A stretch of 64,000 nucleotides of DNA, taken from Takashimella koratensis (taxonomy: Eukaryota > Basidiomycota > Tremellomycetes > Trichosporonales > Tetragoniomycetaceae). Below the pieces are notes generated by a model that was not told the origin of the DNA, did not search any database, and saw only the letters and a list, made by a program, of their open reading frames with translations. The position numbers and the translations under genes were made by a program. This document shows positions 23,396 to 35,821 of the stretch, piece after piece (the first letter of the stretch is position 1; every line of letters starts with the position of its first letter). The DNA is taken from positions 828,201 through 892,200 of the forward strand of contig BCKT01000004.1 in NCBI GenBank assembly GCA_003116875.1, given 5' to 3'.

Positions 23396-24338
23396 TTAAG
23401 CGACGAGCTTGACGACACCGCCAGCCTCCTTGATCTTCTTCTCAGCGAGGGCAGAGACGAATCGGGTCTTGACGATGAGGGCCTTCTCGATCTTGCCCTT
23501 GCCGAGCTTGGGAGGGGTCAGCATTGGTGTGGGATTGGGACGAGAGGATGGATGAAGAGGAAGAGGCCAGGTGGCTAGGAAAGGGAAGAGTGAAAGATGA
23601 AGCAGAGAAGTAGAAGGGAGGAGCCGAGCCAAGACTCACGAGCTTGAACTTGCCGAGGTGGACAAGGTCAACAACGGGGACAGTGCCCTCTGGGGCCTCG
23701 ACTTGTGCCTCGGGGAGAGTGATGAGCTGTGCGATGTTAGCCTGTGGACCAATTGTCTGCAATTGGGGCGGCAGACATTTATGCTGTAGATAAGAACAGA
23801 GAACAGGGGCTCACCTTGTCGATGTTGATGGTCGGGCGGAAGTAGTGGTTGGGGAGGAGGTGGTAGTGGCGCATACCAACTTTACCGAAGTAACCCGGGT
23901 GGTACTGTCAAGGATGTCAGCGATGAGTTCAGCGGTGGTTGTGGTGTGGTTGGTAAAGCATCCTTCGTACGCCTCAGCAAATTCGCCTTCACACCGCATG
24001 AAACGGGGGCAGCACCATCTCTCGGACTCTCTGTAGTCCTCTCCAGGCTCTTGCCCCCTCTCGACCACACCAGGATCCTGCTCTCGATGTCGTCCTCCCT
24101 CTCGAAGATCTACCCATACACCCCTTGTCTCCCAACAGATTCATAAATCTTCCCCTGCCTAACCCATATCCCTCGACAATCCCTTGCCGTATCCATTCCC
24201 ATCCAAGCCTCCGACCCGCCTTCGTCCCTTGTCCCTTTCTTGCTTCGTCCCCGCCCTTTTCGCCCTAACCCCCAGGTACCTTGCAGCGCGACTAACCTTG
24301 TCCATGTTGGTGCGGTGGTGGTGCTGACCACCGGCGAG

Positions 24339-24373
<35 letters not shown>

Positions 24374-24437
24374 CACGACCGTGACCGGCCGAGACGTGAC
24401 CGCGGTGCTTGCGGGTGTTGGAGAATCGGGTAGGCAT
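23396..24437 (-). CDS. RPL28: 60S ribosomal protein uL15 (yeast Rpl28, human RPL27A)
   Basis: Four exons (24437-24297, 23904-23815, 23726-23640, 23516 region narrowed to 23506-23396) encode 142 residues. Exon 1 carries the hallmark basic N-terminus [20 protein letters not shown] and [12 protein letters not shown]; exon 2 has [19 protein letters not shown]; exon 4 has [20 protein letters not shown] and ends GGVVKLVA. These match the eukaryotic uL15 family along its length, and 142 residues is close to the usual 145-149. It sits in the large ribosomal subunit. Intron 1 (23905-24296, 392 bases) is several times longer than the other introns here; I looked for box C/D or H/ACA snoRNA motifs in it and saw none. 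The gene is divergent from GCN1. Confidence 0.95.
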
Positions 24438-25231
24438 CTAGGTTGGTCAAGCGGTTGGTTGTCGGGTGCACAGATGAAGACAAGAGATGAAGAAGCGAGA
24501 TTAATGGGCGGAGAGGAAGTACGAAGACGACGAGGACAGCGCGAAGAAGACGAGGGAAGGAAGAAAGAGACGAGGTCAGCAGGAAGACGATGGAGAGGAT
24601 GCGAAGAGGGGGTGTGGGTGAAATGGTCGTGGATGCTCACGGTTTGAGATGGGGTGTTGAAGAATGAAGAGGAAGAGCAAAGCTCGAGGATGAATCGTCA
24701 AGTAGGGAGTAGGGACCCGCGAGCAGTGACTGTGAAAAAAACCTGCAGCCAAGGGTAGGTCAAGACAGACAACTAAGAGAGAGGCAGGGCGAGTGGCACA
24801 CGTAGCATGCTGCACACCCATGGACCCCTGTCGGCGTTAATCTTTGCGGCTTCTTATCACCGACAGTTTCGGCCTGAAAGATCAACCGCTTTTGGTTCCG
24901 CTACTTTGTGCCCCGGAGATGCCCTGAACTCCGGGTATGTCACTTGGGCCTTTCTTTCTTTCGTCCTTCGTCCAACTGGTGGCATCTCATCCGACCACAA
25001 CCATCACCTCCTCGACTCGGTCTTCGTGCGGATCCGAACACGCCCGGAGAGGATACTAGATACCTCTCAGAGTCGTCGCAAGGAGCAGACGGAAGAGAAA
25101 AGACCGCTAGACCGACGACCGACAAACGGAACAACAGACACACGCGCGAAGACTGCTTCTCGTTTCTCCCCCTAAACCCCTTGCCCACCTTTGATACCCC
25201 GCTCCTCGACTCTCTCTCCCTCCTACTCGTC
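24438..25231. other. divergent promoter between RPL28 and GCN1
   Basis: 794 bases holding the promoters and 5' UTRs of a ribosomal protein gene and of GCN1. Two overlapping plus-strand frames run into the GCN1 frame from 24,908, but the region just before ATG 25232 is CT-rich and leader-like, so I read it as 5' UTR. No RNA gene seen. Confidence 0.5.
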
Positions 25232-28200
25232 ATGCCGGTCGACAAGAAACCCCTGCGAAAGCTCAAGAAGCAAGAGAACATGACACCGACCGCCAAAGTC
25301 GGTAGTTGGCTTGACCAGAACGGGTCAAAAGGTCCCTCTGGCGAAGCATACGAGTCCGACTCTGAACGCTCGACTTCCGCCGGTCCTTCTGCCGCTGGGA
25401 ACGGAGACAAAGAAGGCGATGACGACAACCAAGATCTTGACGAGGAAGAAGACGAGGACGAAGACGGTGAGGAAGCTGGTGTGGAGGGCCGCGAAATTAA
25501 TATCGATTGGGACATAATTGTTCCAAAGATCCGAACGTCTTTACTTGACCGAAGCCGGATTCGCAGAGACCTCTTCGCTTCTCGATACCTCTACGTCACT
25601 GCCTCTTCCCCGCCTCTGGATAAAGTACCAGCTATCATCGCGCAGCTCCTCTCGGCGCTCACACTGGTCAAGGACGTCCGAGCCGCGGATACGGTGGTGG
25701 GAGTGTTGGTGGATCTCGTGAAGAGGGATGAAAAGGTGGAAGGGGATGGAAAGGCAAAGTTGGGAGATAAGATTAGCAAATGGGCCGTCGTTGAGGCGGA
25801 CAAGGTCACGGCGACAGGAAAGACGTGAGTAGAGTCTGACGACAAGAGAGACCTCGAGGAGGCGCTAGAGGGTGATCGACGGCGAGGAAGGGATACTGTC
25901 GAAGCAGCCGGCTTGCGTGCGAGTGGAGTAAATGCTAACTGTATGACCATTAGGATTTCCCCAATCGTGCTCATCCCACATCTCATACTCATCCTCGCCC
26001 TCATCTCGACTCTCTACTCTACCCGCGGCGAGGCATACAAATCCCAACTTCCCGACCTCGTCCCCTCACTCGCGCTGGTCCTCGACACCCTCGAAGCCCG
26101 GAGTCCTGCGACCAAAGGCGGGCGAGGGGATAGGTTGCGCCGAAAAGTGCACGTCCGGACATGGAGGATGCTCAGGCAGGTAAGCGATTTTTGCACATGT
26201 CTTGGTGGTTGTGGTCATACCCTGACGATTGACTTTGCTGCACAGCTGCACGACGCCCTGCCCGAGATTCTGAAGGCAGCATTGGGGAATAAGACAGCGC
26301 CTTCGCGTATGGCGTCTTTGGTCGGACACGTCGTCGGTGTCGCCCTCCGGTTGAGGGATAAGAAAGAGGCAACTGGTCGAGCGGTCATCGAGAGTGAGAA
26401 GGTAGGTCAGGACTGGGTAGCAAAGATGGGATTGGGGAAGATCGATTATTGACATATTTGCTATCAGAACAATATCGTCGCGTTCTATACGACCAACATC
26501 CTCAGCTCGAAGACGTCTTTGCTGCCTCATGCCTCTGTGAGTCGATTTGACCTCAAATCTTGACTATCAACTCGGGGCGGGTATGTCATGCTAATGTTTC
26601 TACTCCCTGTTCAGCTCGCGTTCAAAGAGTTCTTGTCCGAGTTCGTTGATCGCGACACATTGGTCGAAAAGCTCATCCCGACAGCCGAGAAGATGCTGCT
26701 TCGGTCTCCTGAAGTCGCCCTTGACCGTGAGTCTACTTTGTGACAGCGATCTCTACCACCTCGTGCAACGCTAACTTCCCACCCCTAGTCACTGCGAGCC
26801 TGCTTGACAGCTGTGCGCACGACATATCAACCGTCATCCCTGCCAAGCTCTTGCCATCCATCATGTCCGCCTCCAAATCCAGCAACGCCGATACCCGATC
26901 CAAGGCCACCACCCTCGTTCACTCCATCGTGCGCCACTGCTCGTCCGCCGACGCTCTGGCCAAACTCGTTACTGAGATCCTCAGTGCGCCCAAGCAGGGT
27001 AAATCAGCGAGCCCCGAGCACCGTATCTGCCTGTTCAACATGGTCGCTTTAATAACTCCCTCAGACGAAGCGTCTGCCGTTGTCGTTGATACGCTCCCCG
27101 CCCTCGTTGGGAAGGAAGGAAACGAAGCTGCTCTCTCTGCTCTTGCGGCCGCACTCGCACCTCACCTCGGGCACATGCTTACCTCGGACAAACCCGTCTC
27201 CGCTGCGTCATCCACCGCCATCGCGCAGGGTCTCGCAGCACCTAAACTCCCTAATCGCCGAGCCGTCTCGAGCGCAGTTGGTGCATCCATCTGGTCTCTC
27301 CACTCCTCTGGCGCTCAGTTCTCCCCCTCGGGCGTGAGACTCATCACCGCTCTTATCCCAGGTCTCGAAGGGAATCTCAAATCAGCCTCAGCAAACCTGC
27401 CCGCGAACGCGCCCGGTTTCCTTGAGGGATATGTAGCACTCGCACTCGCATTAGGACCGCTGAAGAGCATCGAGGCAGCGAACAAGCTTTGCCCGTCTCC
27501 TGGGTTGTACTTGACTCTGACACCGAAACCGGCGTTTGTGTTAAACGATAAGGCGTATACGAAGTTGCCGACTGCAGAGGACGAGAAGTGGTTGTTGCGC
27601 GCGCTTAGGTCGCTCATCAGTAGTAGCTCGGACAAACTTGGCCCAGAGTCTGTCCGGTGAGTCGAGGTGTCTTGTTGAAGCTTGCTGTTGAGGTGGTCTG
27701 GGTCCTCGTGAACTGTTTGTTAAACATGGCTGATCTTCTTCCCTTGGTAGCGTCGCCGTTGGCTCTGCGCTCATCCACCTCGCGTTCGAGTCCAAGCACA
27801 GCGACGTCCGCCGTGAGACCTACACCACCATCTCTTGGTTATCCTCACACCACCCCAAGCTGGTCACGCGTCTCATCCGAGAATCCCTCCGATCTTGGCT
27901 CAAGTCCCTCGACGAGTCTCGTTCTGCCTCTTCCAAGAAAACGAGCGCCGGGGAGGATGACGGGGCAGCCTCGACTTCCAAGTCTCGGGATATTGGCAGG
28001 CTGTTGGTTGCAACCCTCGTGAAGCCTGTTGCTGAGTCAGGGGTGAACGGTGAGACTGAGGCACTGCTCGAGGAGGTTGCGGTAGACTTTGCGGTCCTTG
28101 CGCATCACCCAGAGGTAGAAGGTGCAAGTGTTTCGTGGATCACCCTGGTGCAGAGCCTGGGACTGGACCCGGCGACCGTCGTGCAGAACAAGCGAGAGAG

Positions 28201-31200
28201 ACTTCTCAAGTCACTCTGGCAGGCAGCGGGAACTCCCCCAGACGTGAGTCGGACTTGGAATTGCGGTATCATCAACGTCTGAGTGGAGGTAGGGCAGGGC
28301 GTGTTGGGTAGGGTTTTGGGACATCAGCTGATTGGGTTTGGCAGGATACGACCATGGCAGAGGCGGCGTACAGGACGATTACGACAATCGCATTCATCGA
28401 CCCGCTAGGGAGCGTACCAGCGATCGTGGATCAGATCAAACAAGACCTCAACCCTGCCGAGCTTGATTTCATCGGTCTCGAAGAGCGCGGGATCTGGGAG
28501 ACGCCCGCGGACCAGCTCTTTGTGGACGGTGAGTCCGGACGATAGAATGCAAGCCATAAACCTTGTTGTCAAGTTGCTGACAAACCTTTCATCTGTTTGG
28601 TCGAACAGTGTTGTCTGCGAAAAAGGACCAGCCCGAGAACAAGAACCGCAAAGACTATGCGGTGGAGAAATGGGAACAAGAGATTCGCGATTCCCTCGCA
28701 GCTAAAAAGAAGGCATCAGCCGCCATGTCCCATGCCAACCTTTCGAAGCAGGACAAGGCGCTCGTCGCTGCCCAGCTCGCGAAGGAGGCCGAGACCCGTG
28801 CCCGTATTGCTACGGCCGGAGCGAGGCTCCAACGCGGACTGAAATTGGTGGCCAGCTTGTCCACCTCGGGTGTGACGCAGGTCGAGCACCGTGTTGGTCT
28901 CTTGGCACAGCTCTTGATCGACAGCGTGTTCGCTGGAGGCGCCTTCCTCGTCGACGATTCTGCGTTCAAAGTGTTTGTTGATCTGGGCAACTTGGCGTCG
29001 GACCGGTTAGGCGAGTACCGCCGTATGCTTGCTGCCTCGATCCTTCGAAGTCGAAACACCCCGTTCATCCCCGACGACTACGTGCAAGAGGACCTTGGCG
29101 ACCAGGTGACTCGAATCCTGCATCAGATCCTATTCACGGCGTCCCAGACGCCACTGGACAGCACGACCTACGCGCTCGTTAGCATGCTGGTCAGCTATAT
29201 CATCGAAAAAGGCGGAGTCGGCACCGAGGCCCAGAGCGAGCAAGCCCAAGAACAACTCACGCTATCCGTCTCGATCATCGGGTACTGCGTTGGCGAATTC
29301 CAAGATGAGACTTACCCTCGCCTCCGAACGATCCGGGACCTCCTCTTCGTCATCGGCAACCACTCTCGATTCGCCAAAGATGCATCCGCGGCTCTCGCCG
29401 ACCTCGGAGCAGCGATCAAGGACGTCGCGACCCCTGAAGAGATCAATGAAATGATCGCAGGTACTCTATCGGCTGAATCGAATGTTCGAAACTCAGCCCT
29501 CCAAGCTCTCCAGCCAGTCGATTTGACAGAATTGAATTATTCGGAGGAACTGTTCATCGCGACTCATGATGCCGATGAGCAGAATGCGAATCTCGCAGAA
29601 CACGTTTGGGAAGATAACGGTTTGGATGTGCCAGAGACTTATCTCGAGTCGTTGTTGACTTACCTCGGTGAGTGGAGCGCATGGTGCGAGGGGCGAAAAG
29701 CACGCCATGGAAAAGATAGAAATTTGGTAAGATTGAAGCTGACACAATCGCCAGCACATGGAAGTGCCGCCGTACGACAAGGTGCAGCAGCGGCTCTCGC
29801 CGACGCCGCAGCGCAGTACCCGAATCAGGTCGAACCGACCGTTGTTGGTCTGCAAGGGATGTACACTGAAAAGGCCAAGCTCTTGCAGCCGGAGTACGAC
29901 CGATTCGTGAGTCTTCCATCCTCCCACCATTCCCCTCTTTCATTCCTCAGCCCTCCATCGTTCGCTAGCCAGGCTCACACCTACATAGGGCATGGTGATC
30001 CCCGAGACTGTCAACCGGCCCGACCCTTGGGAATCCCGAGTCGCCATCGCCTCTGCACTCGAAAAAATCGCCCCACTCCTCCCAAAGACCCTCGTCTCCT
30101 CCACGCTCGAGTTCATGATCAACAACGAAGCGCTAGGCGACCGCCACCCCGAAGTCCGAAAGGGGATGTTGGGCGCCGCGATCGCCATTGTGGATCTGCA
30201 CGGAGCGGAGGAAGTGACAAAGTTGATGAACATGCTCGAAGAGTACTTGGCCAAACCGACGGCTTCGTCTGAGACTTCCGACTTTATCAAAGAGGCTGTG
30301 ATCATTGTGAGTCTGAGTCGAGGTTTGGGCGTAAATGCGAGGTCGTTTATACTGACTCTCGGCCTCAGCTATTTGGTCGCTTGGCTGGTCACTTGGCCGG
30401 AGACGACGCGCGCATTCCGAAAGTCGTCGACCGGCTCGTGGACGCGCTCAACACCCCGTCCGAGCTCGTCCAGTCCGCCGTCGCCGACTGTCTTCCCGCA
30501 CTGGTCTCCAGCATGTCCACCGACGAAGTCGAGTACCTCGTCGACCGCCTCTTCTCCTCCCTCACCACGGGGGCCAAGTACGCTTCCCGTCGAGGAGCAG
30601 CCTACGGTCTTGCGGGAGTCGTCAAGGGCCGCGGTCTCCAGTCACTCAAGGAGTACGACCTCATGGACAAGCTGAAAGAAGCCGCCGAGGACAAAGCAGC
30701 TTACCAGTCTCGACAAGGCGCGCTATTCGCATTCGAGACTCTCTCAGCGACACTGGGCAAAGTGTTCGAACCGTATATCATCGCGACGATCCCGTTGTTG
30801 CTTACGTTGTTTGGGGATGGGAATACCGATGTCAGAGAGGCAACTCAGGATGCGGCGAGAGTGATCATGTCGAGGATCTCGGGACATTGTGTGAAACTCA
30901 TCTTGCCGACACTTTTGGGAGGTCTGGAGGAGAAGCAGTGGAGAACGAAAAAGGGTTCCATCGAGTTGCTTGGGTGAGTTCGTAGTCTGCTACACGAGGA
31001 TTCTCAGCAGTTGTTCCATTTGTTCTTCGAGAAGCAAGCTGATAATCCCCGTCGGTCTTCCCGCGACTAGTGCCATGGCATTCTGTGCCCCTCGCCAGCT
31101 CTCCCTGTCTCTTCCCACGATCATTCCCCAACTCACTGGCGTCATCAACGACTCGCACGCCCAAGTCAAGTCTGCAGCCAACACGAGTCTGAAGCGATTC

Positions 31201-34200
31201 GGTGAAGTCTTGAATAACCCCGAAGTCAGGGCGATTCAGAGTACGCTTATGAAGGCGCTCGCGGACCCGACGGCGGGGATTACAAAGGCGTTGTCGTCGT
31301 TGCTCAAGACGACTTTTGAGCATTACCTCGACGCACCGTCGCTGGCTTTGGTAAGTGATAAAGGGTCAACCGGGAACGGGAACGGGAATCTGAATCTGAT
31401 TGGGAATGGAGAGAAGGCTTGATGAATTATTGGTGCTGACTTGCTGCCAATAGGTGATGCCTATCATCGACCGAGGTTTGAGGCAGCGAAGCTCGGAGAC
31501 GAAACGCAAGGCTGTTCAGATTGTTGGGAACATGTGAGCTGATATGAAACCCTCAGGGAAGTTGAACCAAGCTGACCATTCTTCAGGGCATCACTCACCG
31601 AGTCTCGCGATCTCGTGCCGTACCTCAACCAGCTCATGCCTCTGGTCCACGACGTCCTCACCGACCCTGTTCCCGAAGCACGAGCCACGGCGGCCAAGTC
31701 GCTCGGTACCCTCGTCGAGCGTCTGGGCGAGAACAACTTCCCAGACCTCGTTTCGCAGCTCCTCCAAACACTTCGATCCGATACGAACGGTGTCGACCGA
31801 CAAGGTGCGGCCCAGGGTCTCTCCGAAGTGCTCTCGGGTCTCGGCATGGACCGACTCGAAGGCCTCCTTCCTGATGTCATCGCCAACACTGCCAGCCCGC
31901 GCCCTTACGTCCGAGAGGGTTTCATGTCGCTCCTCATCTACCTTCCTGCTACATTCGGCCACCGATTCGCGCCGCACCTCAGTCGTATTATCCCGCCTAT
32001 CCTCAACGGTCTCGCGGACGACTCGGAGTTTGTCCGCGACGCTTCCATGCGTGCGGGTAAGATGATCATCGCAAACTACTCTGCCAAAGCGATCGACTTG
32101 CTCCTCCCCGAGTTGGAGAAGGGTATGATCGACGGAAGCTGGCGTATCCGACAGTCGTCCATCTCGCTCACGGGAGAGCTTCTCTACCGTGTCACTGGGA
32201 TCAGCGGCAAGGTCGAGCTGGAAGACGACGAGGCCGCGGGTCGTGGCGCCGACCAAGCACGCAAGGCTCTCCTCGACGCTCTCGGCCCAGAGAGGAGAGA
32301 CCGAATCCTCGCAACCCTCTACATTGTTCGTCAGGACAACGTCATGGTCGTTCGCCAAGCCTCTATTCACATCTGGAAAGCGCTTGTCCAGAACACGCCC
32401 CGAACTACTCGCGAGATCTTACCTGTTCTCATGCAGATCCTCGTCTCTCTCCTCGGCAGCACCGTCTCAGACCAACAAGAGACGGCGTCACGCACGATCG
32501 GCGAATTGTGTCGCAAGAACGGCGAACGCATCGTCGGGGAAATCGTACCCATCTTGCGAACTGCTATCACTTCTACCGACGCACGAACGAAAGAGGGCGC
32601 GTGCTTGGCCTTTGCGGATGTCATGGAGGCAGCGTCAAGGGATGCGATCGAGCACCACGAGGATGTTATTATCGCCTCGGTTCGATCGGCGTTGGTGGAT
32701 TCTTCGGCGTCGGTGCGAGCTGCCGCAGCGCAGACGTTCGATACCATGCAGCAGTACATGGGCGCTAAGGCGATCGACCAGACTATTCCAACCTTGCTCG
32801 AGGCGATGCGCAACCCGGGCGAGAGCTCCGAGACGGCTCTCCAGGCCCTCAAGGAGGTAATGAATGTGAGTAGTTGAACGCAGGCATCCATCAACATGAC
32901 TTGTTTTACTAATGACAAATGCTCTCACAGGTCCGAGCCAACAGTGTCTTCCCTGTTCTCATCCCGACCCTCACGGCACAGCCAATCACCGCGTTCAACG
33001 CCCGTGCAATCGGAGCACTTGTTCGCGTCGCTGGAAGTGCGCTCAATCGACGTATCGACACGCTCCTTGGCGCGCTCGTCAAGTCGCTCGAGGCTGAGAA
33101 GGATGAGGAGATCCGAACCGACCTTCTCGAGGCGATCGAGGCGCTCATGGCCTCGGTCGTTGACCAGGAAGGCGTGCACCTCTTGGAGATGTTGTTGATC
33201 GGATGGTAAGTGACTATTTGGTCGACTGGACTGTCGCCTGAGAACTCCGCGTTGAGATATGGCCACTTGCTAACCCCGGACTTAGGGCCAAGGACCACGA
33301 CAGTGTGCGCCGAGCCACTGCATGCACCATCTTCGGAACAATGTGTCAAGTCTCCGAAGCGGATACCAGCGAGTACCGAATCGACTGGATCCGAATCCTC
33401 GTTTCACTCTTCGACGACCCAGTCGAGTCTGTCGTTGATGCAGCCTGGGAGTCTTTGGAACACTTTGTCAAGACGGTGGACAAGGACGAACTCGAGGATC
33501 TCGTTGTCCCTCTTCGCCGAACGATCGAGTCCACGGGCGCACCAGGTCGACCGGTCCCGGGTTTCTCAAGGCCCAAGGGCGTTCAGTCGATCGTCCCGAT
33601 CTTGCTTGCTGGTGTCCTCAGTGGAACGCAGGAACAGAGGGAGAATGCGGCACTGGGTATTGGAGAACTCGTGCAGAGGACGACAGAGGCAGCGATCAAG
33701 CCTTACATTATCCAGCTCACGGGTCCACTCATCCGTGTCATCTCTGGCCAATCTCTCGCCCCGCAGATCAAGGGTGCCATGTGGGTTTCTCACTTCTAAA
33801 CATAACATTCGAGGCTGCCTTCGCTGACATTGTACCACCCTAGCCTATCGACGCTCACCGTCTTGCTCGAGGAGGTGCCTTTGCTTGTCCGCCCCTTCCA
33901 CCCGCAGCTCACGAGGACGTTTGTCAAATCGGCGTCCGACCCAGCCGCTCTCTCGGTGCGCAACCGCGCCGCTGCTGGTCTCGGCGAGCTCATGAAGCAC
34001 CAAGTGAGTGTCTGGCTGTTCTCACGCTGTTCATTTCACGACGACAATGAGGTGTAGTGCTTGGTCTTGTTTGATTGTCTCGCTGACACCTTCGCCTAGC
34101 CCCGTGTCGACCCGCTCATCACCGAACTCATCGGTGGCGTACGCACGTCGGAGAAGGACATCTCCTCGTCGATGGCTACAGCGCTAGCAGCTGTCTGCAG

Positions 34201-34725
34201 CAGCGCCGGGAAGAACATTGGCCCTGCCGCACGCGCATCAATCGTCGAACTCGTTGAGGAGGCGTTTGTCGAGTCCCGAGGTGGTGAGTTGATCACGAAT
34301 AATTATGATACGTAGAGATACTGATACTCTCAGACACGTACAACAACGCAATCGGGCGAGTCGTCTCTGGTATGGCCAAGAACGACCCGGAGAGCATTAG
34401 CTCGATAGTCGAGTAAGTCTCGCACCTTCCTCCCGTCCTTCAGCTTCTGACTAAGACTGACACGACCTTTTCAAGGACATTCCTTGGTGCGCCCACTCCA
34501 CCCACGGCCCCAGTGAGCACCGTCATCCTGTGCGTGCTCGAGGACGCTCCCGAAGCTCTCGCCGAACTCGGCCCAACAGCTGTCGAAGGTGTCGTTAGGA
34601 AAGTCATGGCGAGTGTCGGATCGGACGCACCGACGATCGCCCGGCCCGCGAGGGAGGCGAGAGAGATCTTGAGAGGACCAGGAAGATTTGCGGATGATCA
34701 GACGGTGCAGACGCTCGTGCGGTGA
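25232..34725 (+). CDS. GCN1: GCN1, ribosome-associated activator of the eIF2alpha kinase Gcn2
   Basis: Twenty-one exons: 25232-25824, 25954-26179, 26246-26401, 26468-26536, 26615-26726, 26789-27656, 27751-28243, 28345-28528, 28609-29667, 29755-29906, 29989-30306, 30369-30973, 31071-31350, 31454-31533, 31587-32865, 32931-33205, 33286-33780, 33844-34003, 34100-34283, 34334-34412, 34476-34725. They encode 2638 residues (yeast Gcn1 has 2672), every junction in phase. The protein is HEAT repeats throughout. Recognisable stretches include AHGSAAVRQGAAAALADAAA, GMVIPETVNRPDPWESRVAI and, in the eEF3-like region, TKRKAVQIVGNMASLTESRD and RQGAAQGLSEVLSGLGMDRL. Known role: binds collided or stalled ribosomes with Gcn20 and passes the uncharged-tRNA signal to Gcn2; the Gcn2-binding region should lie around residues 2000-2400 (by homology, not visible as a motif). 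The N-terminal 80 residues are acidic and disordered. Confidence 0.95.
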
Positions 34726-34889
34726 GGTGAGACACGGTCTTGGGTTTTAGTTAGAGAGAGACGAGGAACTCGATGGCAGGAAGAGGAGTAATGCCCGTTG
34801 GCAAGGCGGCGAATGATAAGCAGAAAGAATATTTAGAACGCAGAAGGCAAAACATCTAGCATCTCCATGTCATGACTATATCTGAATAA

Positions 34890-35615
34890 TCAATGAGATA
34901 TGGCCTCGTACAATTCGAAGGCATCGTCAGCATCTTCCATCTCAGTGTCGCCGTCTGCGTCAAGGATGCACCGCCGCCCTCCGCCATGTACGCGAACTTC
35001 CCATCTGTGCGACTTCGTCGGGACATCTGTAACTGTGATGCGACGCCCTCCCTTCTCTCGACTCATGGCGATAGGAGTTCCTCTCACAGCGAAAATTCCG
35101 TTCGCCATGAAAGTGGTGGTTGACCTGGAGCGGAGCAAGTGTATTGACCGATCCGGTACTCGCTAATCGCTGCGTGAGTATCAATCTCGTTTTGCATGAT
35201 CGACGTCATTTCGAGGTACTCCCGACCACTCGAAATTTACCCAATCACTTGAAAGTCGTTGGAAGGATGGAAAACGATATCGGTACCGTCAGACCCATTG
35301 GTGTTGTTTCCTTGGGATGCCGCCTTGACGCTCAGCTGAGTCGACGTCGTTTGGGTGTGTATCGCTGTCAGGTATGGCGTCCGAGGACGTCTGAAGCGGT
35401 CCAAGCGGTCCCGAAGTACCTGGGATGCCGAGAGGGACCAAGCGGGGTGGCGCAGGCCGAGGCCGTGGAGAACAACAAGACCGCTAGTTCAATCCTTAAG
35501 CCCTGCGTTCTCTCAGCTCGCGTCAAAACGCCGAATGGCAAAGCATATGTCATGCCACGTCTCTTTGTTCTCTCCGTTCATACCATATACCATGATGTGG
35601 AGGCCGGCGGGACAT
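34890..35615 (-). CDS. candidate small gene, hypothetical protein
   Basis: Proposed exons 35615-35584, 35483-35241 and 35124-34890 give 169 residues ending at TGA 34890. Both introns are GT...AG (GTATGA...CTAG and GTAAAT...CCAG), and the phases agree at both junctions. The last exon reads as protein-like (FMANGIFAVRGTPIAMSREK, then GGRRITVTDVPTKSHRWEV and DADGDTEMEDADDAFELYEA). It lies 164 bases from the GCN1 stop, a normal convergent spacing here. I recognise no family. A longer version could start at 35801 with an extra exon, only 20 bases from the SOS7 ATG. A 173-codon frame on the opposite strand (35120-35641) competes with it, so coding status is uncertain. Confidence 0.35.
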
Positions 35616-35821
35616 GCATGACGCGTTTCGTCGTCTGTTGAGGCTTGGTGAGGTAGCTGTCACGAGCGCGGGTCAGAGTAAAGTCTCTCGCCACCCACCA
35701 GAATGAGAAATACCGATTACGTAAACTCTCTGAACCCCGCCGTCAACCAACTCGTAAACAAACAAATCGTGACTGACTGACTTCGCTCTGCGCACGTCCA
35801 TCCACTTCCACCACGACGATA

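Noticed and set aside
24908..25231. In-frame extension of GCN1 upstream to an earlier ATG
   Set aside because: The extra 108 residues have no similarity to Gcn1 and the segment before 25232 looks like a CT-rich leader. ATG 25232 gives a length close to yeast Gcn1.
35120..35641. 173-codon plus-strand frame
   Set aside because: No recognisable motif, and it conflicts with a phase-consistent minus-strand gene model. Kept only as the competing hypothesis in the findings.
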